Positions 41,257 through 49,740 of a stretch of DNA of 64,000 bases are shown here, piece by piece. A program made the translations under genes and the position numbers. Origin of the DNA: an uncultured Verrucomicrobiota bacterium (GTDB lineage Bacteria > Verrucomicrobiota > Kiritimatiellia > Kiritimatiellales > Tichowtungiaceae); contig CAIKWE010000001.1 in NCBI GenBank assembly GCA_903831085.1, positions 1-64,000 of the forward strand, read 5' to 3'. The notes under the pieces were generated by a model. It did no database searches. It was not told where the DNA came from and worked only from the letters and a program-made list of their open reading frames with translations. Position 1 is the stretch's first letter, and the number at the start of each line of letters is the position of its first letter.

Positions 41257-42173
41257 CTTTTTCATTCAATTTTTCCAATGTCTGGAAAACCGTTTTTTTT
41301 ATGTCCCTGATATTGGCCGCTTCCGGCTGTAAGAAGGCGACGTTTGACGGCGCGAAGGCGATGGCCGAGACCGAGGCGCTGGTGAAGATCACTCCCCGCG
41401 ATGCGGGCGGCGGCGGCGCGCGCCGCGCGGCGGTTATGCTGGAAGGCAAGCTGAAGGCGCTCGGACTGAAAACGGCCGTTGATACTTTTTCTGAAGAGAC
41501 GCCGAATGGAAAGATGTTTTTTAACAACGTGCTGGGCCGCATTCCGGGCAAGACGAAGAGCCTGATTGTCCTGGCGTCTCACTTCGACACCAAGAGCGGC
41601 ATCTCCAAAGATTTTCAGGGCGCGAATGACTCCGGCTCCAGTTCCGGTGTTTTGCTGGAGCTGGCGCGGGTACTGAACGAGCGAGGCCCGTTTGAAACCG
41701 AGTTTCTGATCGCGTTTCTCGATGGCGAGGAGTGCCGCAAAGAGTACGGCCCGCATGACGGCTTGCACGGTAGCCGTCATCTTGCGAAGCAGATTTATGA
41801 TGCGGGCGGCGCGAAGCTGGTTATTGCGGTGATCGTGCTCGATATGGTCGGCGACAAGGATCTGAATATTTCGATTCCGCGCAACAGCTCACGCGAGCTG
41901 GTCAAGGAGCTCTTTTTCGCGGCTCACGAACTGGGTGTTCGTCCGCAGTTTGCCCTTGGTGCTGGCTCGATTCTGGATGACCATGTACCTTTCCAGCTTG
42001 CAGGCATGCCGGTGATTGATGTGATCGATTTCAATTACGGCTCCGCGCCGGGGCTCAATGACTACTGGCACACCACCAACGACACGCTCGACAAGCTGTC
42101 AGTTAAAAGTATGCAGACCATCGGGGACACCGTTTTTCGAATGGTGGAGAATCTTCAGTCCGGGCGGGATTAA
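41247..42173 (+). CDS. M28-family zinc peptidase / glutaminyl-cyclase-like protein, probable lipoprotein
   Basis: The product has 308 residues from ATG 41247, or 290 from ATG 41301 (MSLILAASGC), which would place a lipobox Cys close behind the start. The M28 zinc ligands are clear: ASHFDTKSG, GANDSGSSSGVLLEL, DGEECRKEYG, DMVGDKD and a final YWHTTND. Such proteins are aminopeptidases or glutaminyl-peptide cyclotransferases acting outside the cytoplasm. Two identical palindrome copies (41242, 41273) bracket the first 27 bases and encode part of the signal sequence (SNVWK). Confidence 0.87.
   Translation: MSGTFSFNFSNVWKTVFFMSLILAASGCKKATFDGAKAMAETEALVKITPRDAGGGGARRAAVMLEGKLKALGLKTAVDTFSEETPNGKMFFNNVLGRIPGKTKSLIVLASHFDTKSGISKDFQGANDSGSSSGVLLELARVLNERGPFETEFLIAFLDGEECRKEYGPHDGLHGSRHLAKQIYDAGGAKLVIAVIVLDMVGDKDLNISIPRNSSRELVKELFFAAHELGVRPQFALGAGSILDDHVPFQLAGMPVIDVIDFNYGSAPGLNDYWHTTNDTLDKLSVKSMQTIGDTVFRMVENLQSGRD
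41273..41287. repeat. TTCCA-R-N3-Y-TGGAA palindrome, copy 16
   Basis: Exact copy with the same ATGTC centre, 16 bp after copy 15, reading SNVWK. Confidence 0.9.
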
Positions 42174-42181
42174 GCTCGCCC

Positions 42182-42817
42182 CTACTGCGGCGGCAGAATG
42201 CCTTCTTTGACGAGCTGTGCATCCATTGCCGGCGTGAGTGGCATCGGCAGCGGCGGAAGTCCATTGCGAATAGCATCCATCTGCACATTTTCCAGATGCT
42301 TTTGAAGCGCGTCGCCGGTCAGCGTCGGTTGCGGCGGCGGCTCGGGCGGCTGTTGCCGTTCTTCGATTTTCTGCAGCAATGCGCGCCGCCGATCGGCATA
42401 GGAGGATTTACGGGAGGACTGTTCCGTTTTGGAAATGGGCTCGCCACTCCCGGCTTCCAGTTTAAAAAGGGCCACCTCATTATCTTTGCGGATCATGGCT
42501 TCGGATGTCTTTACGTCCGCTTCGACCACTTCAAGCCCATCCTGCGGTTCACCAATGCGGAGGATGTAACTTTTCTTCGAGGCCGCATCGACGATGCCAG
42601 CTCGTGTAGTTCCGTCCGGCCCTTCAAACAGCATGGAGAGACGGAGGTTGCGGGCAAAAGACTGAGAGGCTGGAACTTGCACGATGTCCGCTTCCGGCGG
42701 TTCCTGACCGAAGGGCTGCTTGTCGAGGATGGGTTGGTAGCGTTTGAAACCATCGTCGTCCGCCACGCACAGCGCGACGGCGGGAAGCAGGATCAGGATG
42801 GCGAGATGACTCTTCAC
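42182..42817 (-). CDS. Secreted hypothetical protein
   Basis: Not recognised. The 211-residue product has a signal peptide (MKSHLAILILLPAVALCVA), then a segment (about 35-115) with FGQEPPEADIV, LRLSMLFEGPDGTTRAGIVD and SYILRIGEPQDGLEVVEADVKTSEAMI that resembles the short beta domains of type II secretion or pilus assembly periplasmic proteins (GspC/PilP-like), followed by a Pro/Gln-rich tail. It is convergent with the M28 gene and divergent from the next one. The pilus/secretion link is a guess. Confidence 0.6.
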   Translation of the reverse strand: MKSHLAILILLPAVALCVADDDGFKRYQPILDKQPFGQEPPEADIVQVPASQSFARNLRLSMLFEGPDGTTRAGIVDAASKKSYILRIGEPQDGLEVVEADVKTSEAMIRKDNEVALFKLEAGSGEPISKTEQSSRKSSYADRRRALLQKIEERQQPPEPPPQPTLTGDALQKHLENVQMDAIRNGLPPLPMPLTPAMDAQLVKEGILPPQ

Positions 42818-42895
42818 GGGTGGAGATTATCCTCCTTGTTTAATTTTCGTCAAGCGGTAGGCTTCATCATCACGATTTAAAAACGGGAGAGACGC

Positions 42896-44554
42896 ATGCG
42901 AAGGGTTGTTTTCAGTCTGACGGCCGTTCTGCTGGCTGGAGCGGTTCAGGCCCAGATGCCGCACCGTGTCGCGGTGCTGGTGAACGAAAATTCCCAGAAT
43001 TCAAAAAAAACCGCCAATGTTTTCGCGGCGCTGCACGGCGTGCCGGGCGTAAACCTGATTGCCCTGAATCTTCCGGACTCCATCGTGACCGGCCGCGCCG
43101 AGTGTTCTCCAGCGGAGTTCATGCAGTATATTTATGAACCTGCGCAGAAAATCATCGCAGAACGCGGCCTGACCGATCAGGTGCTGGCGTGGGTTTATTC
43201 CGTTGATTTTCCGATCCGTGTGGTCACCTCGCCGAACGACCGCCAGCAGATGTCGCTGATGGGACTGACTTTCACGCGCGGCAAGGTGCCCGCCATGGAA
43301 ATGATCGAAAAGGGACAGTTCATCTCGCCGCTTTTTGCCGGGCCGGCCAAAGAGGGGGGGGCGAAAAATCCTCCCCGCTCCTTTGATGTCTGGCAGGGCG
43401 GACTGAAAGAAAAGATGCCGCTGCCTTCGATGATGCTCGGCTACACCGGTGAAAACGGCACGGACATGGACACGGTTTTGAAATGCATTGAAAACGGCGT
43501 TCGCGCCCGTCAGAGCGGCGTCGGCAAACCGGTTTTGCTGGTGCAGACCGATGACAAAGCCCGTTCCGGCCCGCGCGAATGGCAGTATGCTGATGTGAAA
43601 GCGGAAATGGCGCCGCGCGGCGGATCGGTTATGATCTACACGAATCAGCCTCCCGCGCAGACCAGCCTGGTGGGCGTGATGATCGGCGCGGCGGAAATAA
43701 AACCGGCGGACTTCGGCACGTTTGCGCCGGGGGCGTTTGCCGAGCATCTGACCAGCTGGTCGGCTGAATTTCAGAAGCCGCAGACCAAATGCACCGAGTG
43801 GCTCAAGGCTGGCGCAACGGTAACCGCAGGAATGGTGACGGAGCCATACAATGCCTGGACAAAATTTACGCATGCACGTTTTTTTGTGCACTATGCTTCC
43901 GGCTGTTCGGCGATGGAGAGTTTTTATCAGTCCATTCTGAGTCCGGTTCAGGTGCTGCTGCTGGGCGATCCGCTTGCGCAGATTTCCGGACTTCCCGTTG
44001 AGATAAAGACGATTGGGCTGAGCAAAGAAATATCCAGCACGCTGGATTCGTCGTTTGTCGCCGAGGCGAAATTCCCGGTTCCCGCGAAGGTTCTTTACAG
44101 CGCGCTGTTTGACGGAAAACAGATCAAAGGAGCCGACAATATTCCGCTGATCGAGTTGCCGTTCAAAGAAGCGGGTGACGGATATCATGAAGTCCGCATT
44201 ATCGCGCAGGCGATTTCTCCGGTGACGCCCGGCGGGTTCAAGGATTTTCCGGTGTTCATCAATAAAAAGGGGCGCTCGCTGGCCATCACCGGCCTGACGG
44301 ACGGCGCTCCGCGCCGGATTGCGGTCAAGGCGAAATCCGGCGGCAAAGAAACACCGAAGGAAATATTCCTGCTTTGGAACGGTCGTGAACTGGATCGTAA
44401 ACCGTATGCCGACGGCGTTGAGCTTTCCTTTGATGAACGGACAGTTGGAGAGGGGCCGCAACGCATACAGGCTGTCGCGGTTTACGAAGACGGCATGCAA
44501 GTGCACAGCGCGCCGGTGCCGTTTGCCATTGCATTTAAAGCCGCCGCTGAATAA
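42896..44554 (+). CDS. TIGR03790-like secreted protein
   Basis: The product has 552 residues with a signal peptide (MRRVVFSLTAVLLAGAVQA). The first part has HRVAVLVNENSQNSKKTANVFAALHGVPGVNLIALNLP and LAWVYSVDFPIRV; the middle part has GATVTAGMVTEPYNAWTKFTHARFF and LSPVQVLLLGDPLAQ. These correspond to the TIGR03790 pattern found in planctomycetes, verrucomicrobia and relatives, of unknown function. The last ~180 residues look like two beta-sandwich modules. A run of G at about 43357 falls in the coding region but does not break the frame. Confidence 0.7.
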   Translation: MRRVVFSLTAVLLAGAVQAQMPHRVAVLVNENSQNSKKTANVFAALHGVPGVNLIALNLPDSIVTGRAECSPAEFMQYIYEPAQKIIAERGLTDQVLAWVYSVDFPIRVVTSPNDRQQMSLMGLTFTRGKVPAMEMIEKGQFISPLFAGPAKEGGAKNPPRSFDVWQGGLKEKMPLPSMMLGYTGENGTDMDTVLKCIENGVRARQSGVGKPVLLVQTDDKARSGPREWQYADVKAEMAPRGGSVMIYTNQPPAQTSLVGVMIGAAEIKPADFGTFAPGAFAEHLTSWSAEFQKPQTKCTEWLKAGATVTAGMVTEPYNAWTKFTHARFFVHYASGCSAMESFYQSILSPVQVLLLGDPLAQISGLPVEIKTIGLSKEISSTLDSSFVAEAKFPVPAKVLYSALFDGKQIKGADNIPLIELPFKEAGDGYHEVRIIAQAISPVTPGGFKDFPVFINKKGRSLAITGLTDGAPRRIAVKAKSGGKETPKEIFLLWNGRELDRKPYADGVELSFDERTVGEGPQRIQAVAVYEDGMQVHSAPVPFAIAFKAAAE

Positions 44555-44566
44555 AACCTTCGCCTC

Positions 44567-44989
44567 ATGAAATGGATTTCGAACAGCCCTTCCGACACCT
44601 GGAATATCGCGGCGGAATTTTTCCAAACACTGGAAAAACCGGCGGTGATCGCTTTGCATGGCAACCTCGGTGCGGGAAAAACCTGCTTCACGCAGGGCCT
44701 CGCGCAAGCCGCCGGCGTTAAAGAACCGGTTTGCAGTCCGACCTACACGATCATCAGCGAATATCGCGGAACCGTTCCGTTTCATCACGTCGACCTTTAC
44801 CGCCTCGGCGGTCCCGAAGAGGCGTTCGACTTAGGGCTTGATGAATATCTTGAAGCCGGCGGCGTTACCGTTATCGAGTGGGCCGAACGTGCCGCCGAAC
44901 TGCTCCCGCCTTCTACGATTCACATTTGGCTCGAGCGTGGCGAAGGCGAAGAGCAACGCATCATTTCTATAGTGGAAAATTCCTTATGA
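44567..44989 (+). CDS. tsaE: tRNA threonylcarbamoyladenosine biosynthesis ATPase
   Basis: TsaE is the ATPase partner of TsaB-TsaD in t6A37 formation of tRNA. The 140-residue product has Walker A HGNLGAGKTCFTQGLA (about 32-47), PVCSPTYTIISEY, HHVDLYRLGG and VIEWAER. A palindrome at 44621-44635 encodes FQTLE in the helix before Walker A, and a one-mismatch copy (44590-44604) sits 16 bp earlier. It overlaps tsaB by 4 bp. Confidence 0.95.
   Translation: MKWISNSPSDTWNIAAEFFQTLEKPAVIALHGNLGAGKTCFTQGLAQAAGVKEPVCSPTYTIISEYRGTVPFHHVDLYRLGGPEEAFDLGLDEYLEAGGVTVIEWAERAAELLPPSTIHIWLERGEGEEQRIISIVENSL
44621..44635. repeat. TTCCA-R-N3-Y-TGGAA palindrome, copy 17
   Basis: Exact copy with centre AACAC in tsaE, reading FQTLE. 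Confidence 0.9.
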
Positions 44990-45681
44990 TCACGCTCGGC
45001 ATAGAACTCTCTTCGCGGCAGGGCAGCGTGGCGTTGCTCAAGGACGGTGTGTTGCTGGCCGAAAAAACGTGGCTTGGTGAACGGGTTCGGCACAATATTC
45101 TTTTCCAAACCCTGGAAACTCTGCTGAACGAAGCCGGTGTTTCATACCGCGACATTTCGCTCTATGCGGTCGGGCGCGGCCCGGGATCGTTCTCCGGCAT
45201 GCGGATGGCTTTTGCGGTGGCGCAGGCGCTGGCGTTGCCGGACAAAACCGAAGTGCGCGCCGTCAGCAGCGGCGCGGCGCTGGTACTGGCCGCCGCGCGG
45301 GAAGGCGCCAAACAGATCGCCGTCGTTGGCGACGCCCGCCGCGGCCAGGTTTGGTATGGACTGTTTTCTGTAGCCGCGCCCGGTGGGCGCGGGTCGGGGT
45401 CACCGCCCCCGGCTACAGTAGAACAAATCGAAGACTGGAAGCTTGTTCCCTACGAAGAACTCGTTGTGCCCGCCGGAGCGCTGGTGGTCAGTCCGGAAGC
45501 CGAGCGGCTGATCCAATATTTTCCCGCGTCACTCGCTTGCGCGAGCAAGCGGCTGGCGAACATCGGAAATTCGCACTTTCCACTGGCGAGCGACGTGGCA
45601 AGGCTGGCTCTGACTCAATCCGAGCCGCTGGAGCCGCTCTACATGCACCCGCCAGTATTCATTGAGCCGAAATACAGTTGA
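44986..45681 (+). CDS. tsaB: tRNA threonylcarbamoyladenosine biosynthesis protein TsaB
   Basis: TsaB is the non-catalytic scaffold for TsaD in t6A synthesis. The 231-residue product, from the ATG at 44986 overlapping the tsaE stop, starts with the ASKHA fold strand LGIELSSRQGSVALL and has VGRGPGSFSGMRMAFAVAQALAL. Residues about 128-145 come from an in-frame GTAGCCGCG-type repeat (45368-45418). A palindrome (45103-45117) encodes FQTLE. No tsaD is present in the window. Confidence 0.94.
   Translation: MITLGIELSSRQGSVALLKDGVLLAEKTWLGERVRHNILFQTLETLLNEAGVSYRDISLYAVGRGPGSFSGMRMAFAVAQALALPDKTEVRAVSSGAALVLAAAREGAKQIAVVGDARRGQVWYGLFSVAAPGGRGSGSPPPATVEQIEDWKLVPYEELVVPAGALVVSPEAERLIQYFPASLACASKRLANIGNSHFPLASDVARLALTQSEPLEPLYMHPPVFIEPKYS
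45103..45117. repeat. TTCCA-R-N3-Y-TGGAA palindrome, copy 18
   Basis: Exact copy with centre AACCC in tsaB, reading FQTLE. Confidence 0.9.
45368..45418. repeat. GTAGCCGCG-type double hairpin inserted in frame in tsaB
   Basis: Starts CTGTAGCC and ends GGCTACAG, with inner hairpins CGCGCCC/GGGCGCG and GGGGTCACCGCCCC. Encodes an Ala/Gly/Ser/Pro-rich loop of about 17 residues. Confidence 0.78.
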
Positions 45682-46892
45682 ATTTTTTGTCATTTCGCGC
45701 GACACTACTGGCCGTGAGAAGACAGTTCTATATCTTTATAACTCTTCTGCTGATAAGAAGTTCCGCCTTGGCAATTATTGTGGCGGATTATTCTGTTGCC
45801 ACCAATACGCCGATCGGTTCCTGGAACGTCAACTGGAATTATGTTTACAAGTACAAGAACTGTTCTTCCGTAGCAGTCGGCCCAAACTGGCTGCTGACTG
45901 CGGCGCATGTGGCGGATGATCCGGGAGACGGAACAATTTCAGTGAACGGCACGAATTACTATCAGCAAGAAATCGTTTTTCACTTGCCGGCGAATGATCC
46001 CCAGCACACCAACAGGGCCGACCTGGCGCTGGTCCGTTTTGATAAGGAATTTCCCGGCTATTATCCGCTTTATACGGGAGATTTCCCCACAGAAACCAGG
46101 CGCAGTGATTCGAGGCTGAATGCCGTGATGATCGGTTACGGAGTGACGGGCACCGTTTACAGTACCTACTATACAGCGAGAGCATGGAATGACTCGCCGA
46201 ATGGAAGCGGTGTCAAACGCTGGGGCAGTCAGAAAATCGATGGATCAACTACTGTGACCTACGATTTGCCGGGTACGACCGATGCGACTGTGAATGCGGG
46301 TATGCAAATGGCGTTTGCAACGAATGACACGCCTTATGAGGCGGGCGCTGGTGTGTACGATTCCGGCGGCGGAACGTTTGTAACCAATAGCGGTGTTTGG
46401 AAACTGGCCGGCATTAATACCGTACTCTATGGCGGACCGGATTACACCGGTGTGTTTGCGATTTCAATTCCCGATTACGCAAGCTGGGCAACCAATGTGA
46501 TGAATCCGAACGGCGACCTCAATAGCAACGGCATTCCAAACTATTGGGAAGAGCAATATGGCACCATTACCGGGCTGGTGGCTTCAGCGGACAACGACGT
46601 TGACGGTTTTTCCAATCTGCAAGAGTACATTGCGGACACCAACCCGACGAATGCGGCCTCTTTCTTCGAAATCGATGCCATCGTTGCGCGGGCGAATCAG
46701 ACGGTGACGTTCCTAGGCAGCACGGCGCGGCAGTATCAGGTTTTCTACACCACCAACAATCTGACGGTCACCAATCTCATCTGGATTGCGGCGCATACCA
46801 ATAAAGTCTGGGGCGCTGGAACGAACACAACAATCACCGTCACCAACACGGGCGATAAAGCGTTTTACCGTCTTAAGGTGAGCTTGCCCTAA
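45678..46892 (+). CDS. Secreted trypsin-like serine protease with calcium-loop module
   Basis: The product has 404 residues if read from TTG 45678, which overlaps the tsaB stop; a GTG at 45714 gives a neater signal peptide (RRQFYIFITLLLIRSSALA) and may be the real start. The protease fold has the triad in NWLLTAAHVAD (His), RADLALVRFD (Asp) and GVYDSGGGTFV (Ser). From about residue 275 a calcium-loop segment NGDLNSNGIPN / NDVDGFSNLQEYIADTNPTN appears, followed by a beta-rich C-terminal module, a combination common in secreted PVC proteins. It is not part of the t6A pathway despite its close spacing. Confidence 0.82.
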   Translation: MNFLSFRATLLAVRRQFYIFITLLLIRSSALAIIVADYSVATNTPIGSWNVNWNYVYKYKNCSSVAVGPNWLLTAAHVADDPGDGTISVNGTNYYQQEIVFHLPANDPQHTNRADLALVRFDKEFPGYYPLYTGDFPTETRRSDSRLNAVMIGYGVTGTVYSTYYTARAWNDSPNGSGVKRWGSQKIDGSTTVTYDLPGTTDATVNAGMQMAFATNDTPYEAGAGVYDSGGGTFVTNSGVWKLAGINTVLYGGPDYTGVFAISIPDYASWATNVMNPNGDLNSNGIPNYWEEQYGTITGLVASADNDVDGFSNLQEYIADTNPTNAASFFEIDAIVARANQTVTFLGSTARQYQVFYTTNNLTVTNLIWIAAHTNKVWGAGTNTTITVTNTGDKAFYRLKVSLP

Positions 46893-46902
46893 ATAAATCA
46901 CC

Positions 46903-46931
46903 TTGACAGTCCGGCGGCGTCTCCTTATCAA
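46903..46931 (+). promoter_or_regulatory. Sigma-70-type promoter of aroB
   Basis: TTGACA, a 17-bp spacer and TATCAA. The expected transcription start is about 46938, only a few bases before the ATG at 46942, implying an almost leaderless mRNA. Confidence 0.5.
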
Positions 46932-46941
46932 CCCTTTAGCT

Positions 46942-48015
46942 ATGAAACGCGACGTAAACGTTGATCTGGGGGATCGTTCGTATCCCATTCACATCGGTTC
47001 GGGAAATCTCGACTCGCTTGGCACGGCTTGCCAAGACGCCGGACTCAAAGGGCGCTGCCTGATTGTCACCGACGAAAACGTCGCGCCGCTTTACGGCGAT
47101 CGCGTTTTCCAATCTTTGGAAAAAGCCGGATTCAACCCAGCACTCGAAACGCTTCCGGCGGGCGAAACCACCAAGAGTCAGGCGCAGCTTCTGAACCTTT
47201 ACAGCAAGGCCGCCGCCCATGGCCTCGACCGCAAGTGCTTTATGGTCGCGCTCGGCGGCGGCGTCATCGGCGACCTGACCGGCTTCGCCGCCGCTAGCTG
47301 GCTGCGCGGAATCCGTTTCGTGCAGGTGCCGACCACGCTGCTGGCGATGGTCGACAGCTCCGTCGGCGGCAAGACCGGCATCAATATTCCCGAAGGTAAA
47401 AATCTCGTCGGCGCGTTCCATCAGCCGGAACTGGTTTTGATGGATCTCGATACGCTCAAAACTCTGCCGGAGCGCGAACTGTCCGCCGGCATGGCCGAAG
47501 TGGTCAAGACCGCCATCATTTGGGATTCGGGACTTTTCCAGACATTGGAAAAATCGCCTGCCAACCTTGGTAATCTGGGTGGAATCATCGCCCGGTGCTG
47601 CGAAATTAAAGCAGAGGTTGTCCGGCAGGATGAGCGCGAAGGCGGCCTGCGCGGTATTCTGAATTTCGGACATACGGCGGCGCATGCCATCGAGAATGTG
47701 GCGGGCTACGGCGAATTTCTCCACGGCGAAGCGGTGGCGATCGGTATGGTTTACGCCGCGCATCTCTCCGTCGCGATCAAAGGACTTTCCGATGAAGAAT
47801 CCGCGCGGATCGAAAAAGTTCTCGCCCGGCTTTCACTGCCGCTTGGTGTAGCCGGGTTGGAGTGGAAAGATATCCGCGCCGCCATGATGGTCGATAAAAA
47901 GACGGTCGGCGGTCTGCCGAAATTCGTGTTGGTCGACCGCATCGGCCACGCCGAGTTCGGTTGTGAAGTTCCCGAGGAACTGCTGGAGGAGGTCTGGAAT
48001 GGCATCAGTCAATGA
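46942..48015 (+). CDS. aroB: 3-dehydroquinate synthase
   Basis: AroB cyclises DAHP to 3-dehydroquinate in the shikimate pathway. The 357-residue product, from the ATG at 46942, has VALGGGVIGDLTGFAAASW (NAD-binding), VPTTLLAMVDSSVGGKTGINIPEGKNLVG, GMAEVVKTAIIWD, LNFGHTAAHAIE and FLHGEAVAIGM with its metal ligands. Two palindromes encode FQSLEK (47107) and FQTLEK (47536) in helices at normal positions. It overlaps the next gene by 17 bp. Confidence 0.96.
   Translation: MKRDVNVDLGDRSYPIHIGSGNLDSLGTACQDAGLKGRCLIVTDENVAPLYGDRVFQSLEKAGFNPALETLPAGETTKSQAQLLNLYSKAAAHGLDRKCFMVALGGGVIGDLTGFAAASWLRGIRFVQVPTTLLAMVDSSVGGKTGINIPEGKNLVGAFHQPELVLMDLDTLKTLPERELSAGMAEVVKTAIIWDSGLFQTLEKSPANLGNLGGIIARCCEIKAEVVRQDEREGGLRGILNFGHTAAHAIENVAGYGEFLHGEAVAIGMVYAAHLSVAIKGLSDEESARIEKVLARLSLPLGVAGLEWKDIRAAMMVDKKTVGGLPKFVLVDRIGHAEFGCEVPEELLEEVWNGISQ
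47107..47121. repeat. TTCCA-R-N3-Y-TGGAA palindrome, copy 19
   Basis: Exact copy with centre ATCTT in aroB, reading FQSLE. Confidence 0.9.
47536..47550. repeat. TTCCA-R-N3-Y-TGGAA palindrome, copy 20
   Basis: Exact copy with centre GACAT in aroB, reading FQTLE. Confidence 0.9.
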
Positions 48016-48613
48016 ACAGATCGTGCGCGAGTATTTTGAAACACTCGGCTTTTTCGTCATCCAGCCTAACAAGCATCAGGTCGCCGCGCGCCACAAGCTG
48101 GATGCCGAGGAGATTGATCTGCTGATTACGCGGCCGGGACAGACCGGAGTGTTCACCGCGCCTGCGCAAATTGTCTGGGGTGCGCCGGAACTGGAAAAAG
48201 TTCAGCGCGCTATTGTCAGTATCCGCGGCTGGCATACCGACCGGTTCAGCCCGGCGGTACTCAAAAAGAATCCTGACATTTTCCGGTTCGCCGAACTGGC
48301 GGTTATCAAAGAGGCGCGCAAGACGCTGGGTCCCGGCTCAGTCACAAAGATTCTCTGCCTTTCCGATCTGACGGCGACCGCCGCGCCGCAGGAAGAAACA
48401 CTGGCGCTTCTGCGCCAGGGCGGGGTTGACGGCGTGCTCTCATTCCGCACGATGCTGCTCGAGTTGATCGAAAGCGTGGATGTCGCCAAAAATTATGAAA
48501 AATCCGATCTCATACAAACCCTGCGTATTCTGAAAACCTACGACCTGCTCAAAGATGCTCAGCTTGATCTCTTTGCGGCGAAGAAGACCAAACGCCAGAA
48601 CGCAAAACAATGA
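47999..48613 (+). CDS. Conserved hypothetical protein, possible nuclease-like N-terminus
   Basis: Not firmly recognised. The 204-residue product starts at ATG 47999 inside aroB, with GAGGAGG upstream. Its N-terminus (NEQIVREYFETLGFFVIQPNK...EEIDLLITRP) resembles the start of PD-(D/E)xK nuclease-like proteins, with a helix, a Glu and an E-x-D strand, but a complete catalytic set cannot be shown. The C-terminus is Lys-rich. It overlaps dprA by 4 bp and lies in a run with dprA, topA and xerC, hinting at a DNA-related role. Confidence 0.55.
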   Translation: MASVNEQIVREYFETLGFFVIQPNKHQVAARHKLDAEEIDLLITRPGQTGVFTAPAQIVWGAPELEKVQRAIVSIRGWHTDRFSPAVLKKNPDIFRFAELAVIKEARKTLGPGSVTKILCLSDLTATAAPQEETLALLRQGGVDGVLSFRTMLLELIESVDVAKNYEKSDLIQTLRILKTYDLLKDAQLDLFAAKKTKRQNAKQ

Positions 48614-49728
48614 CTGATCGCGAAGCGTATATTGCTCTGAATATGATTGAGGGGGTCGGGCCGGTAACGGTCCGGGCGCTGGTTGATGCGCTGGGTTCGC
48701 CTCAGGCGGTGTTTAACCCGGAACTGTCCGACCTTCGGATGGTGAAGCGGGTGGGTGATAAACTTTCGGAAGCCATTCTGACTCAGCGCACGCAGGTTGA
48801 CCCGCAGGCGGAACTCGAACGGGCCGAAGCACTGGGTGTCCGTATCATTACGCCGCTCGATGACGAATATCCGTCCGCGCTGAAGACCATTCACGATCCG
48901 CCGCTGGCGCTGTATGTGCGCGGAAAAATTGAACCGCGTGACCGCCACGCGCTGGGAATTGTTGGTTCACGCCAGTGTACGAGCTACGGGATCAGCACGG
49001 CCGACCGGCTGGCCTACCAGCTCGCGCAGACCGGCTTTACGGTGGTGAGCGGGCTCGCCCGTGGCATTGATACAGCGGCTCACGAAGGTGCGCTTAAAGG
49101 CAAGGGCCGTACAATCGCTGTGCTCGGCGCGGCCATTGATCAGCTTTATCCGCCGGAAAACGGGTCGCTGGCTGACGCCATCGCCGGAAGCGGTGCGGTC
49201 ATCAGCGAATATCCGCTTGGACGGCCCGCTGACCGACAGACTTTTCCATACCGTAACCGGATTATCAGTGGTCTTTCCATGGGCGTGATCGTGGTCGAAG
49301 CAGGTTTTAAAAGCGGTTCGCTGCACACCACCGATGCCGCCATGGAGCAGGGCCGGAGCGTCTTTGCTGTGCCGGGCCGGATCGACTCTCCGGCATCCAA
49401 AGGAACCAACCACCTGATAAAAAACGGGGCGAAATTGGTGGACAACGTCGGCGATATATTAGAAGAGTTCGAACTTTTGGTGCCTCCGGGACAGTTTGAA
49501 AAACCCCTTAACGCTCCTTCGGCGCGGCCGGAAGTGCCGCTGTCGCAAGAAGAGCAGGCGCTGGTGAAAGCCCTCTGGGAAGAGGCGCTGGATGTGGATA
49601 GCCTGGCCCGCGCCGCCGGGCTGCCGAGCTCCAAAGTGAGCGCTCTGCTCATCGGGCTCGAAATGAAGCGCGTGGTGAAAATGCTGCCGGGTCGCGTGGT
49701 CGAACTGGCCGAAGATTTGAGAAACTGA
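48610..49728 (+). CDS. dprA: DNA-processing protein DprA
   Basis: DprA loads RecA on incoming single-stranded DNA during natural transformation. The 372-residue product has an N-terminal HhH/SAM-like part, the Rossmann core with GIVGSRQCTSYG, VSGLARGIDTAAHEGAL, YPPEN, SEYPLG, FPYRNRIISGLSMGVIVVEA and GTNHLIKNGAKL, and a C-terminal winged helix (DSLARAAGLPSSKVSALLIGLEMKRVV). It is complete. The presence of dprA makes an uptake-signal role for the palindrome worth testing. Confidence 0.95.
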   Translation: MTDREAYIALNMIEGVGPVTVRALVDALGSPQAVFNPELSDLRMVKRVGDKLSEAILTQRTQVDPQAELERAEALGVRIITPLDDEYPSALKTIHDPPLALYVRGKIEPRDRHALGIVGSRQCTSYGISTADRLAYQLAQTGFTVVSGLARGIDTAAHEGALKGKGRTIAVLGAAIDQLYPPENGSLADAIAGSGAVISEYPLGRPADRQTFPYRNRIISGLSMGVIVVEAGFKSGSLHTTDAAMEQGRSVFAVPGRIDSPASKGTNHLIKNGAKLVDNVGDILEEFELLVPPGQFEKPLNAPSARPEVPLSQEEQALVKALWEEALDVDSLARAAGLPSSKVSALLIGLEMKRVVKMLPGRVVELAEDLRN

Positions 49729-49740
49729 GGAATTTAAATT

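Noticed and set aside
43350-43380. A frameshift at the G run in the TIGR03790-like gene
   Set aside because: The frame is open on both sides and the protein reads consistently through GPAKEGGAKNPP, so no frameshift is needed.
43001-44788. A 595-codon minus-strand frame opposite the TIGR03790-like gene
   Set aside because: It is antisense to a gene with a signal peptide, good codon use and family motifs; the antisense protein is Arg/His-rich without domains, as expected for a GC-rich shadow frame.
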